The translations under genes and the position numbers were made by a program. A DNA stretch of 46,578 nucleotides. Source: an uncultured Acidimicrobiales bacterium. Its GTDB lineage: Bacteria > Actinomycetota > Acidimicrobiia > Acidimicrobiales > SZUA-35. The notes beneath the pieces were generated by a model. The model was not told where the DNA came from and did not search any database. It worked only from the letters and a program-made list of their open reading frames with translations. Of this stretch, positions 32,760-41,491 are shown piece after piece. The stretch lies in NCBI GenBank assembly GCA_937976305.1, contig CALJSB010000063.1, positions 1 through 46,578 of the forward strand, read 5' to 3'. Every line of letters starts with the position of its first letter. Within the stretch, counting starts at the first letter, position 1.

Positions 32760-34324
32760 GACAGTCCGATGCGATCGACCGAGGCAATCCCTTCGGTGGC
32801 GCGAAGCTGCTCGACGGTTTCTGGTGCGACTTGTTGCCGGGTGGCAATCACCATGATGGCGGAACCCTTCTCTGACGAACGGCCGACGTCCATGTCGTCG
32901 ACGTTGATGCCTGCATCGCCGAGGACAGTACCAACAATGCCGATCATGCCGGGGCGATCATCGTTGCGCACGATGAGCATGTGATCGCTCGGCGGAAGAT
33001 CGAGATCGTGACCGTCGATCTCGACGAGGCGGGCTTCGTTGCGCATGCCCATGAGCGTCGCAGCCACGGTTCGACCGCCTGCGCTGATGCACAGGCGGTT
33101 GATGTAGTCCTGGCTTGTTGAGGACGCGATCACTTCGACATCGACGTCTCGTTCGGTCAGAAGACTGTTGACGTTCACGAACGACACGGGGTCGTCAACC
33201 AGCACACTCATGAAGCCCTTCAGCGCAGACAAGCTGGCCAGCCCGTTGTCGTAGCCACCGATCTCGCCCTCGAAACTCACCTTCAGACTGGAGGGCACTT
33301 CATCGAGCAGTGATCCCACGGTGGCGCCGAGTTGCTCCGCGAGCGGCAAGAAGGGCCGAACGATCTCGGCGACCTCTGCAGCATCGACGTTGACGGCAAA
33401 GGGAACAAAGTCTCCGGCAAGGGCAAGACCAACCTGCTCGGCGATTGTCACGCCGGCTTTGAGCTGAGCCTCATGGGTCGATGCGCCGAGGTGCGGTGTG
33501 ACCACGACGTTGTCGAAGGCGAGCAGCGGTGACTCGCCAAGAGGCTCGGAGGCGAAGACGTCGAGCCCAGCTCCCCCGACCTTCCCACTCTCGAGCCCTC
33601 GGACCAGTGCGTCTTCGTCGACCACGCCGCCGCGCGCGACGTTGATGATTCGGACCCCCTCTTTCGCCTTGCTGAGGAAGTCGTCGCCGATGAGGCCAAC
33701 GGTGTCTGGTGTTTTCACGACGTGCACTGTGACGACGTCGGCTTGCTCGGCGAGCTCATCGAGCGTCATGGCTTCGATACCGAGTTGCTTGGCTCGGTCG
33801 GCCGACACATACGGGTCGTACCCAACGAGCTTCATACCGAAGGCTTGGGCACGCTGTGCAACCAACGCACCGACTCGGCCGAGGCCGAGGATGCCGAGTG
33901 TCTTGCCGTGCAATTCGGTGCCGGTCCATTTGGAGCGCTCCCAGCGACCGGCGCGAAGGGCAGCATCGGCGGCGGCGGTGTTGCGAGCCTGGGCCATGAT
34001 GAGCGTCATCGTCTGCTCAGCAGTCGAGATGATGTTTGACTGCGGAGCGTTGGCCACCATCACACCCCGCTTGGTTGCGGCTTCGACATCGACGTTGTCG
34101 AGACCGATTCCCGCCCGACCAACAACCATCAGGTCGGCACCGGCGTCGAGCATTTCCTCGGTCACCGTCGTCGCTGAACGGATGATGAGGGCGTGCGCAC
34201 CGACGATGGCATCGTTGACGCCCTCGGCGTCGAGGCCGACACGTACGTCGACCTCGTGGCCTTGGGACCGAAGGAGGTCGAGTCCAGCGTTGGCGATGGT
34301 TTCGGTGACGAGAATGCGGGCCAT
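32756..34324 (-). CDS. serA: D-3-phosphoglycerate dehydrogenase
   Basis: 522 residues from ATG 34324 (ARILVTETIANAGL); a start 12 codons upstream is not supported. It commits 3-phosphoglycerate to serine synthesis with NAD+. Rossmann motif GLGRVG (147-152) is followed by catalytic Arg231 (INVARGGVVDE), Glu260 and His278 (VVTPHLGAST). After ~residue 315 it continues with the allosteric-substrate-binding domain and a C-terminal ACT domain (HMLIVRNDDRPGMIGIVGTV). This is the long type found in mycobacteria, which is inhibited by serine. The stop overlaps the next start (GTGA), so the pair should be translationally coupled. Confidence 0.95.
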   Translation of the reverse strand: MARILVTETIANAGLDLLRSQGHEVDVRVGLDAEGVNDAIVGAHALIIRSATTVTEEMLDAGADLMVVGRAGIGLDNVDVEAATKRGVMVANAPQSNIISTAEQTMTLIMAQARNTAAADAALRAGRWERSKWTGTELHGKTLGILGLGRVGALVAQRAQAFGMKLVGYDPYVSADRAKQLGIEAMTLDELAEQADVVTVHVVKTPDTVGLIGDDFLSKAKEGVRIINVARGGVVDEDALVRGLESGKVGGAGLDVFASEPLGESPLLAFDNVVVTPHLGASTHEAQLKAGVTIAEQVGLALAGDFVPFAVNVDAAEVAEIVRPFLPLAEQLGATVGSLLDEVPSSLKVSFEGEIGGYDNGLASLSALKGFMSVLVDDPVSFVNVNSLLTERDVDVEVIASSTSQDYINRLCISAGGRTVAATLMGMRNEARLVEIDGHDLDLPPSDHMLIVRNDDRPGMIGIVGTVLGDAGINVDDMDVGRSSEKGSAIMVIATRQQVAPETVEQLRATEGIASVDRIGLS

Positions 34325-34397
34325 GGCAACCACTATTCCCGTATCGTGGAATGACGCCAACCGGTCCAGCCAAGTTGTTCCAGATAGTGTCGGTGTC

Positions 34398-35441
34398 GTG
34401 AGTCACCCCACGCCCGCCGGGCCCAATCCGGACAAACGCGCGCTTGTCATCGGAGCCGGATTGTCCGGTCTTATCGCAGCCCGAGAACTGGGCCGAGCCG
34501 GGCGCCGGGTCCTCGTCATTGACAAAGGGCGCAGCGTTGGCGGGCGGCTCGCAACTCGACGGATCGACGGCGCTGTGCTCGACCACGGCGCCCAATTCTT
34601 CACGACCAGAAGCGACGAGTTGACGAGTGAGATCGAGCCATGGCTCGCCGACGGGCTGGTGCAGGAGTGGTGTCGAGGCTTCGGGCCAACTCCCGACGGC
34701 TACCCCCGCTACTGCGTTCGAGGTGGCATGAATCAGCTGGCGAAACGAATCGCGGCCGACTTCGAGGGGCTGGTCGTCGACGGGGAACCTCTCGTCACCA
34801 TCGCCACCGGGCAACGAGTCGATTCGATCACGGCTGAAGACGATTCGTTCACCCTCACCTACGAAGACGCAGCGCAGGCACCAACGCAGGGCTCGTCGGT
34901 GGTCGTGACCGCACCGGTTCCCCAGGCGCTCGATCTCTTCGATCGTGGTGGCCTCGTGATCGACGCACAGATCAACGAGGGCATCCGCAACCTCCGCTAC
35001 CACGCAGTTGTTGGCTTGCTCGCCGTCGTGGGCAGCACGCCAGACTTGGGCCCTGCCGGCGCTCGGCAGACCCCAGACGACCCCGACTTCACCTTTGTTG
35101 CCAACAACGAGTCGAAGGGCATCAGCCCCGTCCCCGCAGTGACGTTCCACGCCGCCCACGCCCTCTCGTCGAAACTCTTCGAGAAAGAGGACGACGAGAT
35201 CGCTGAGATCCTCGTCCCAAAGGCTCAGGCGGTGCTCGGTTCTACGCCGATCACGTCCTACCAGGTCAAGAAGTGGCGCTACGCCGGGCCAACCGAACCG
35301 TGGCCAGACCGCACCGCCGTGATCACCGAGCAGCCCGGCCTCGTGGTGATGGCTGGTGACGCCTTCGGCGGAGCAAAGGTCGAGGGCGCCTATCTCTCCG
35401 GTCGGGCGGCCGCAGCGCGACTCCTGGCCTGGACGGATTGA
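34398..35441 (+). CDS. Renalase-like NAD(P)/FAD-dependent oxidoreductase
   Basis: 347 residues from GTG 34398. The open frame continues far upstream, but that part overlaps serA and is non-coding shadow. N-terminal FAD motif VIGAGLSGLIAAREL (GxGxxG at 19-24) is followed by the acidic VLVIDKGRSVGGRLATRR and LDHGAQFFTTR, typical of the renalase/amine-oxidase group. A VVVTAPVPQALDLF strand and the C-terminal FAD motif LVVMAGDAFGGAKVEGAYLSG complete it. Renalases re-oxidise dihydro-NAD(P) isomers; bacterial members are mostly uncharacterised. It starts 73 nt from the divergent serA and is followed 10 nt later by the DinB-like gene. Confidence 0.85.
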   Translation: MSHPTPAGPNPDKRALVIGAGLSGLIAARELGRAGRRVLVIDKGRSVGGRLATRRIDGAVLDHGAQFFTTRSDELTSEIEPWLADGLVQEWCRGFGPTPDGYPRYCVRGGMNQLAKRIAADFEGLVVDGEPLVTIATGQRVDSITAEDDSFTLTYEDAAQAPTQGSSVVVTAPVPQALDLFDRGGLVIDAQINEGIRNLRYHAVVGLLAVVGSTPDLGPAGARQTPDDPDFTFVANNESKGISPVPAVTFHAAHALSSKLFEKEDDEIAEILVPKAQAVLGSTPITSYQVKKWRYAGPTEPWPDRTAVITEQPGLVVMAGDAFGGAKVEGAYLSGRAAAARLLAWTD

Positions 35442-35451
35442 TGGACAACTC

Positions 35452-36096
35452 GTGACACCGCTCCCGCCGACTGAGATCGCCGCCGCGTATCGCGAGGGCG
35501 TCAATGGCGTCTGCGAGGTGGCCGGGGTCATGGACACCAAGGATTGGCATCGGACCGCGTGTGGCGACTGGTCAGCTGGCGAGCTGGCTCGCCATCTGCT
35601 GACCGTTTCGGAGCGACATCACCACTGGCTCACCCGGGCGCTGAAACAGCAGGTGGCCGCTCCGTTCCCCGCACAAGAACTCGACGATCAGAACGAACTC
35701 GCCATTCACGAGAAGCGGGGCATTGCGGGTCACGAAGCCATCGTGATGTTCAAGCAGTCTGCTGATCGGTATCTCGAGCGTGCGACGTCGAAGCCGGAGG
35801 TGTGGGAACTCTCCTACGGCACACCCGCCGGGGCGACGACCGTTGGTCACCACCTCGCCGGTGCGGCATCGGAGTGGCACCTGCATGCCTGGGACCTCGC
35901 CCACGCCGTTGGCCTCGACTACATCAGCCAACATGCCGGGTTGCTGCCGTCCGGCGGATCGATCGAGTTTGGCGCCCAACCCCGTGAGGGGCCGAGCGCT
36001 GTCATGCAACGCTTGCGGTCTCGACTCGCTGGCCTCAATCCTCGACGGGATCCGTGGCACGACCTCCTCACCTCCACCGGCCGCCAGACTCCTTAG
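35452..36096 (+). CDS. DinB-like / mycothiol-dependent maleylpyruvate isomerase-type metalloenzyme
   Basis: 214 residues from GTG 35452, 10 nt after the oxidoreductase. The N-terminal four-helix bundle has GDWSAGELARHLLTVSERHHHW (quoted in pieces: His48 region) and HHLAGAASEWHLHAWDLAHAVG. The three metal-binding residues (His, Glu/His, His) of the MDMPI/DinB fold are expected there. These proteins are abundant in actinobacteria and several use mycothiol as cofactor. No maleylpyruvate pathway is in the window, so the reaction is not assigned. The stop lies within 2 nt of the palindromic element at 36094. Confidence 0.78.
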   Translation: MTPLPPTEIAAAYREGVNGVCEVAGVMDTKDWHRTACGDWSAGELARHLLTVSERHHHWLTRALKQQVAAPFPAQELDDQNELAIHEKRGIAGHEAIVMFKQSADRYLERATSKPEVWELSYGTPAGATTVGHHLAGAASEWHLHAWDLAHAVGLDYISQHAGLLPSGGSIEFGAQPREGPSAVMQRLRSRLAGLNPRRDPWHDLLTSTGRQTP

Positions 36097-36200
36097 GGGT
36101 CAGGTCTCAAACGTTAACAACGTCACGCAGTGACAACCCGAAACGTAGAGGTCAGGAACGGAGCCGTCACGCGCTCAGTCCAAGCCGTTCCTGACCCCTA
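36094..36200. repeat. 107-bp palindromic element (MITE/REP-like) between convergent genes
   Basis: Outer arms TAGGGGTCAGG (36094-36104) and CCTGACCCCTA (36190-36200) are perfect 11-bp inverted repeats. Inside, GTCAGGAACGG (36151-36161) pairs with CCGTTCCTGAC (36185-36195), and GTCAC-GCA-GTGAC is at 36122-36134. The element overlaps the stop of the DinB-like gene and ends before the methyltransferase gene. The nested inverted structure could act as a two-way terminator and looks like a mobile mini-element. Confidence 0.75.
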
Positions 36201-36223
36201 CTGCACACCTGCCTGAGTGCGAC

Positions 36224-36862
36224 TCAGGCTCGCGTCAGCGTGGCCCAGAAGCCGGAACCCGAGTTGGCGGTGAGACCGGACCAGCTCCCCGGCAACGCTT
36301 CAACGACATCAGCCGGCGGCAGGTGGATTGGTGTCTGATCGCCGAGCGTGTTCACCCACACCAGGTGGCCGTCGGGTCGCAGGACTCGGGCTACTTCGTC
36401 GGGGAACAACAACATGTTGATCATCAAGACAGCGTCGAAACGGTTGTCAGCGAAGGGCAGGCGAGAGGCGTCGGTATGAACACGAGGTGCGAGCTCGGCG
36501 GGCGCATGGGCCAGCATCTCAGCGGCAAGATCGCAGCACACCAGTTGCTCCACTTGACCATCGAGGGCCGTCGCTCCGGCCCCAGTCCCGGACCCAATCT
36601 CGAGCCACTCGCCGTCGAGCTGGGTCCCACCTCGCCGAAGGGCGTCAACCACTGGCATCGCTCTCACCTCGTCGACATGGCCCGCCGACCACCCCTCGGC
36701 CATGCCGTTGAACAGCCCAGCAACTTTGTCGGCCCGTTGGCCATCCCATGCGGCGCCGCCGTCGAAGGCGACTTGGCGCGTCACCTTCCTCATGGGGTGA
36801 TCCGGACCGGCGAAAGGTTCGGGGGCGACAACATCATCGGCATCGGGGAGTTGGGTGATCAC
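36224..36862 (-). CDS. Class I SAM-dependent methyltransferase
   Basis: 212 residues from GTG 36862; the frame continues upstream to 37057 but that would overlap the divergent DUF4032 gene. Motif I EIGSGTGAG (from residue 88) is preceded by LDGEWL. Acidic residue motif II is in CCDLAAEML, and DRFDAVLMINMLLFP gives motif IV. The substrate-binding part is small. UbiE/Methyltransf_11-type; substrate unknown. It is divergent from the DUF4032 gene with 34 nt between starts. Confidence 0.82.
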   Translation of the reverse strand: MITQLPDADDVVAPEPFAGPDHPMRKVTRQVAFDGGAAWDGQRADKVAGLFNGMAEGWSAGHVDEVRAMPVVDALRRGGTQLDGEWLEIGSGTGAGATALDGQVEQLVCCDLAAEMLAHAPAELAPRVHTDASRLPFADNRFDAVLMINMLLFPDEVARVLRPDGHLVWVNTLGDQTPIHLPPADVVEALPGSWSGLTANSGSGFWATLTRA

Positions 36863-36896
36863 GGTCCAAGAGTGGCACGTCGACCGGTAGCTTCCA

Positions 36897-38129
36897 ATGG
36901 TGGTCTCGCTGAAACTCAAGACGTCGACCGAAGCCGAGCCCGACTTCCTCTCTCTGCCCTGGTCGACCGAGCTCGATTCGTGGCCTGACGATCTTGCTGT
37001 CCGGCTCCCTCGAGGTCGCCACCGCCACGTCGTTCGCTTCATCGAACACGAAGGCAACTACTTCGCCTGCAAGGAGATCTCGTCAGACCTCGCCCACCGC
37101 GAGTATCGAATGCTCGAACATCTGCGTGACATTGGGATGCCGGTTGTCCGACTCGTCGGCGTGGCCGACGACCGCGCCGCAGACAATGGCGAACCGCTCG
37201 ACGCGATCCTCATCACCAGGCACCTCCCCTACTCACTGCCGTATCTTCACTTGTTTGCCGGGCCAACGACTCCCGGCCGTCACGACGATCTCATCAATGC
37301 CCTCGCGATTTTGCTGGTGCGCCTGCACTTGATCGGGTTCTTTTGGGGCGATTGTTCGCTCGGCAATGCGTTGTTTCGTCGTGATGCCGGAGCACTCGTG
37401 GCCTACGTCGTCGACACCGAAACGAGCGAGCTGCACGAACAGTTGAGCGACGGGCAACGCCAGTACGACATCGACATCGCCGCCGAGAACATCTTGGGTG
37501 GTTTGTACGAACTCGAGGCCATGGAGAAGCTCGACACGTCGGTCGACCCGATCGACGTGGTCGACCAGCTACGGGCTCGCTACAACGACCTCTGGAACGA
37601 GCTGACCAGCACCGAGCAGCTGGGCACCGACGAGCTGTGGCGAGTCAGGGGCCGACTTCGCCGGCTCAACGAACTCGGGTTCGACACCACCGAGATCGAA
37701 CTCGTCGATTCGGGAGATGGCACCAACCAGGTGTCGTTTCGCCCCCGCTGCGTCGAAGAAGGTCACCACAGGCGACAGTTCGAACGGCTCACCGGCATCA
37801 GCACGGGGGAGAATCAAGCTCGCCAGCTCTTGGGCCACATGTCGAGCTACGGCGCATGGCTCGCCGACATCGAGGGCCGGGAATCGCCGGAAGCCGTTGT
37901 GGCCTACCGGTGGCTTTCTGAGCGGTTCGAACCGACCATTGCCGCGGTGCCCCCCGACCTTCGTGAGCGCTTGGTCGACGCCGAGATGTTCGTGCAGATT
38001 CTCGACCATGCATGGATGCTGTCCGCCAAGGCTGGCCACGACGTTCGGCTCGAGGATGCGGTCGAGAGCTACGTCGCCAACGTGCTGATTGGCCAGCCCA
38101 ATGAGCGCGTGGTTATCGAGACTGAGTAG
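36897..38129 (+). CDS. DUF4032 protein with a protein-kinase-like (Kdo/WaaP-type) N-terminal domain
   Basis: 410 residues from ATG 36897. Residues ~38-200 have the kinase-like fold: YFACKEISSDLAHREYRML (Lys and Glu region), then LHLIGFFWGDCSLGNALF with catalytic-loop Asp152 and Asn157, and YVVDTETSELH in place of DFG. Residues ~205-400 match the DUF4032 domain common in actinobacteria (SSYGAWLADIEGRESPEAVVAYRW in pieces; LDHAWMLSAKAGHDV). Activity is not shown for the family; phosphotransfer is inferred from the preserved Lys/Asp/Asn/Asp set. Neighbours give no clue to the substrate. Confidence 0.82.
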   Translation: MVVSLKLKTSTEAEPDFLSLPWSTELDSWPDDLAVRLPRGRHRHVVRFIEHEGNYFACKEISSDLAHREYRMLEHLRDIGMPVVRLVGVADDRAADNGEPLDAILITRHLPYSLPYLHLFAGPTTPGRHDDLINALAILLVRLHLIGFFWGDCSLGNALFRRDAGALVAYVVDTETSELHEQLSDGQRQYDIDIAAENILGGLYELEAMEKLDTSVDPIDVVDQLRARYNDLWNELTSTEQLGTDELWRVRGRLRRLNELGFDTTEIELVDSGDGTNQVSFRPRCVEEGHHRRQFERLTGISTGENQARQLLGHMSSYGAWLADIEGRESPEAVVAYRWLSERFEPTIAAVPPDLRERLVDAEMFVQILDHAWMLSAKAGHDVRLEDAVESYVANVLIGQPNERVVIETE

Positions 38130-38144
38130 GAAGGTCGGCGAGCA

Positions 38145-39014
38145 TCAAGTGGCGAGCCACCGGCGTATGTCGGCAGCGATGCGGTTGGGCGCTTCGAGTA
38201 CCCCTAAATGCGTCAGGTCGTTGTACTCGAGCAAGCTGAACGTCTCGTGCTCGTCGCAGATTCTCCGAGCGATGGCCGCTGAGGCCTGCCCATCACCGCT
38301 CGCCCCGACCTGAAAGGAAACGTTCAGCTCATCGAGATGTTCGTAGGCGCCACACACGGAGTGGGCGAAGATCTCGGCCTCGTGATCGGGGTGGCAACGC
38401 AACGAGATCGTTCCGTCCTCGTGTTCCTCAAAGCCGTGCTCGACGTACGCCTCGAGCATCGCCGGGTCGAGTGATGAATACGGGGGCCGGCTCGCGTAGC
38501 GCTCAATCGCTTCGGCTTGGGAATCAAACGTGGCGCGGCGACGCCGCGTGGCGTCGATCAACGGGGAATCCATCAGCACATGGCCGGACGGCGACAGCGA
38601 CGTCGATTCGAGCATCTCTGCAGAGAAGAGAATCGGCTCGAAGCCCCATGCCCGATCGAAGGTGCCGGGTTCGGCCAGCTCGGCCATCACGATGGATGCC
38701 GCCCCCATCGAGTGGCCAGCGCCGAAGATCGGACCGTCGGTGATGCCCAGCTGCCGCAGCTCGGCAACGACAGCGAGAAGATCTCGACCCATGCCTCGCC
38801 AATCAAGTTCGAGTCCCTCCGGAATCGGTGAGCGCCCGTGGGCCCGAAAGTCGAGGGTGACACATCGAAAGGTGTCCGTTAGCTGAGCCGCAATTGGGCG
38901 CCAGACGCCACCACAGAATCCGGTGGCGTGGCACAAGACCAGCAGCGGAGTTGCGGGGTCGGTTGGACCGCCGAGGTCGTAGACGGCGACCTGCACACCG
39001 TCGGTGGACGGCAC
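38145..39014 (-). CDS. Alpha/beta hydrolase
   Basis: 289 residues from GTG 39014, 17 nt after the stop of the Hsp70-BON gene. Typical core: CHATGFCGGVWRP oxyanion loop, LDFRAHGRS, nucleophile elbow AGHSMGAAS with Ser102, and late NDLTHLGVL with the catalytic His. Small-molecule ester, lactone or C-C hydrolysis are all possible. Close spacing suggests it is co-transcribed with the Hsp70 fusion gene. Confidence 0.86.
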   Translation of the reverse strand: MPSTDGVQVAVYDLGGPTDPATPLLVLCHATGFCGGVWRPIAAQLTDTFRCVTLDFRAHGRSPIPEGLELDWRGMGRDLLAVVAELRQLGITDGPIFGAGHSMGAASIVMAELAEPGTFDRAWGFEPILFSAEMLESTSLSPSGHVLMDSPLIDATRRRRATFDSQAEAIERYASRPPYSSLDPAMLEAYVEHGFEEHEDGTISLRCHPDHEAEIFAHSVCGAYEHLDELNVSFQVGASGDGQASAAIARRICDEHETFSLLEYNDLTHLGVLEAPNRIAADIRRWLAT

Positions 39015-39031
39015 GAACTCCGGGATTTCAC

Positions 39032-41491
39032 TCAGGACGATGGATCCGTGAGTGGCCAGCAGTTACCGGTTTCGAGCCCGTCGAGCCCATGGCCGTCGGT
39101 GGCAACTCGGGCGCAGAGCCATTCGGTGCTGGGGTCGGGCGAGCCGACGCCACTGACGGATCCTGTGAAGGTCAGCTCGTCCCACACCTGCCACGATCCG
39201 CCCCCCTCGGAGATCCCGTTGGCGACGCCAGCAGTGACCACCTCGATGTTGCTGCCGAACACGTGGAAGTGAAACCCTCCCGAGACGTTCCATTCGGTTT
39301 CGGACGAAATCAGTTCAGCAGTGATGTTGGTGTCATCGAGCTGAACATCAGTGATGCACACCCAGCGTGGGAGGCTCATGATCTCCTCTGTGCAGCGGAA
39401 CTCGACCGCCAACGGCACCTGCTGATCGACCACGTCGTCGACGCCTTCAACGTCGCCGACAGCGGACAGCACGTCGGCCTGAACCGTCTCATCAAACGGC
39501 GTGCCAGTGACGGTGGCGGTGCCGGCTGCGACCGTTGCCGACAGGTCGGTGGCGTTTCCGGCAACAACGAAACTTTGAATGACACCGTCGACTTCGGCTT
39601 GCACCGCTCCTTCGTCGATGATGGCTTCGGTGGTGGTTTCTTCGGGTGCAGCGGTCGTTGTGGTTTCGTCGACCGGTGCGGCTGTCGTCGTGGTTTCAGC
39701 AGCGACTGTTGTGGTGACGTCAGCCGCCGCGTCCGTGTCGCCACCCTCGTCGCCTCCGGAGTTGAGGATCAGACCGCCGACGATGGCGACCAGGGCAACA
39801 ACGCCTACCAGGGCTCCAATCAGCAGACCACGGCTCTTGCCCCCACCGTCGTCGCTGACGGCCGGAGCCGACCCGGCGATCTCCTTGGTTTGCTCGGGCA
39901 TCGGGGTGCGTGTTGACGCCGCAGGTTGTGGCGCAGGTGTCGGTGCTGGACGGGGGTTGTCGCGAGTCGAAGCGACGAGACGTTCGGGCGGCGGAGTTTG
40001 CCCCGGTGATGTCGACGGCGTCGGCGGCTCCGGGGCCGACGGTGTTGCTGGCGGCGCTGGAGCTGGGGTTGGCGCTGGTGCGGTCTGGCTCGGAGGCACA
40101 GGTGTAGGGGCCGGCTTTGGGGGCTCGGGTGTCGGGGCTGCGGCCGGCGTTGGAGGAGCTGGGGCGGGAGCGCTTTGGCTCGGCGGTTCGACTGTGGCCG
40201 GTGCGATCACGGTTTCGAGGCCGGCCTCAGCAGCGATGGCCTGCTCGGTGTTCGGCTCAGCCGTCAGATCGATGCTCGGCTCGTCGACCGGCGGCGAAGA
40301 AGCGCCGTTTGTTGTTGACGCGGCAGTCTCAGGCATCGGGGGCGCCGCCGCAGCAACAGGCGGCGCTGCTTGAGGCGGTGGCGCCGCATCGATGACAGTT
40401 GCCGGGCCCGGCTCGACGGTTGCGAGTGCACCACCGGCCGCAAAGGCGGCGCCGAGGGCGATGGCATGCTTCGGGTGGGCGTCGACAGCAACGGGCCGAC
40501 CGAGCTCAGACGACACGAGTTGTGCGATCAACGGAACACGACTCGATCCACCAACGAGCAGAACCCTGCTGACGTCGGCGGGTTCGACGCCGGCCGAGCG
40601 AAGTGCTCGGCGCATGGCTTCGATCGAGTCGACCAGCGACGGGCGAATGATCGACTCGAACTCGCGTCGCGTGATGCGTACGTCGGTCTGCACGTTGGGG
40701 AGCAGCACCGGAATCGTGGCGTCGGTATCAGACGACAGCGCTTCCTTCGCCTCGACACAATCGGCCCGCAAGCGCGACACGCCTGCAACGGCAGTGACGT
40801 CGTCCTGGTCGAGCTGCTGAATGGCGCCGTCGAGCGACCGACTCACATGGGCGAATACGGCAGCGTCGAAGTCGATGCCGCCGAGTCGTTCGATCCCCTC
40901 GGGAGCGCCGATGATCTCGAAGCCTGACGGGGTCCGTCGAAGCACCGCTGCGTCGAAGGTTCCGCCACCGAGATCGTAGACGGCGACCACTTCGCCAGGA
41001 TCGACGCGCTCTTGGGCCGCGTAGGAAATGGCGGCGGCCTCAGGCTCGGTGAGAAAGCTGACCGTGCTCGGATCGAGGCCGGCCAGGCGAACAGCCTGCT
41101 GAAGGAGGTCGATCTTGAACTGTCCCCAATTCGCCGGGTGGCACAGCACGATGGACGCTGGCGGCGAGCCCTCGCGTTCGGTCACTTGGTCAACAACCGA
41201 ACGTAGAAGTCGAGCGGAGAGCGCTTCGGCGGAGTACGGGGTTCCGCCAACGATGATCGGCGTTGAGTCGCCGAGACGACGCTTGAACTCACGAGCAACA
41301 CGCTCGGGTTCGGTGATGGCGCGACGAACCGCAGCTTCACCGGTGAGCACTTCACCGTCTTCACGTAAGAGCACGACCGACGGAATGGACGCCGCACGAC
41401 CGCCAAGCGAGCAGATCGTGGCCCGCCCGTCTCGGTACACGGCGGCTGCGGTGTAGGTGGTACCCAGATCGATGCCGAGTTGATAACTCAC
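39032..41491 (-). CDS. Membrane-spanning Hsp70-family ATPase fused to a BON-like exported domain
   Basis: 819 residues from GTG 41491 with GGAGGGG upstream. Residues 1-~355 are an Hsp70/actin-fold ATPase: GIDLGTTYTAAAV (phosphate 1), VYDLGGGTFDAAV (171-183, phosphate 2) and LLVGGSSRVPLIAQL (311-325, adenosine motif). The usual substrate-binding domain is absent. Instead residues ~360-545 are a Pro/Ala/Thr-rich linker, 555-576 a membrane helix (GLLIGALVGVVALVAIVGGL), and ~590-622 a Thr-rich spacer. Residues ~627-692 are BON-like (VQAEVDGVIQSF...TATVTGTPFDETV...VEGVDDVVDQQV). The final ~125 residues hold four Cys (700, 712, 793, 811) that could form disulfides outside the membrane. So ATP binding inside may signal to, or sense, the envelope. 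It is divergent from the IniB-N-like gene at 41687, next to iniA/iniC-like genes. Confidence 0.87.
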   Translation of the reverse strand: MSYQLGIDLGTTYTAAAVYRDGRATICSLGGRAASIPSVVLLREDGEVLTGEAAVRRAITEPERVAREFKRRLGDSTPIIVGGTPYSAEALSARLLRSVVDQVTEREGSPPASIVLCHPANWGQFKIDLLQQAVRLAGLDPSTVSFLTEPEAAAISYAAQERVDPGEVVAVYDLGGGTFDAAVLRRTPSGFEIIGAPEGIERLGGIDFDAAVFAHVSRSLDGAIQQLDQDDVTAVAGVSRLRADCVEAKEALSSDTDATIPVLLPNVQTDVRITRREFESIIRPSLVDSIEAMRRALRSAGVEPADVSRVLLVGGSSRVPLIAQLVSSELGRPVAVDAHPKHAIALGAAFAAGGALATVEPGPATVIDAAPPPQAAPPVAAAAPPMPETAASTTNGASSPPVDEPSIDLTAEPNTEQAIAAEAGLETVIAPATVEPPSQSAPAPAPPTPAAAPTPEPPKPAPTPVPPSQTAPAPTPAPAPPATPSAPEPPTPSTSPGQTPPPERLVASTRDNPRPAPTPAPQPAASTRTPMPEQTKEIAGSAPAVSDDGGGKSRGLLIGALVGVVALVAIVGGLILNSGGDEGGDTDAAADVTTTVAAETTTTAAPVDETTTTAAPEETTTEAIIDEGAVQAEVDGVIQSFVVAGNATDLSATVAAGTATVTGTPFDETVQADVLSAVGDVEGVDDVVDQQVPLAVEFRCTEEIMSLPRWVCITDVQLDDTNITAELISSETEWNVSGGFHFHVFGSNIEVVTAGVANGISEGGGSWQVWDELTFTGSVSGVGSPDPSTEWLCARVATDGHGLDGLETGNCWPLTDPSS

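Noticed and set aside
33498..34397. N-terminal extension of the FAD oxidoreductase
   Set aside because: It lies within serA on the other strand, is Ser/Thr/Arg-rich with no family features, and the FAD motif begins right after GTG 34398.
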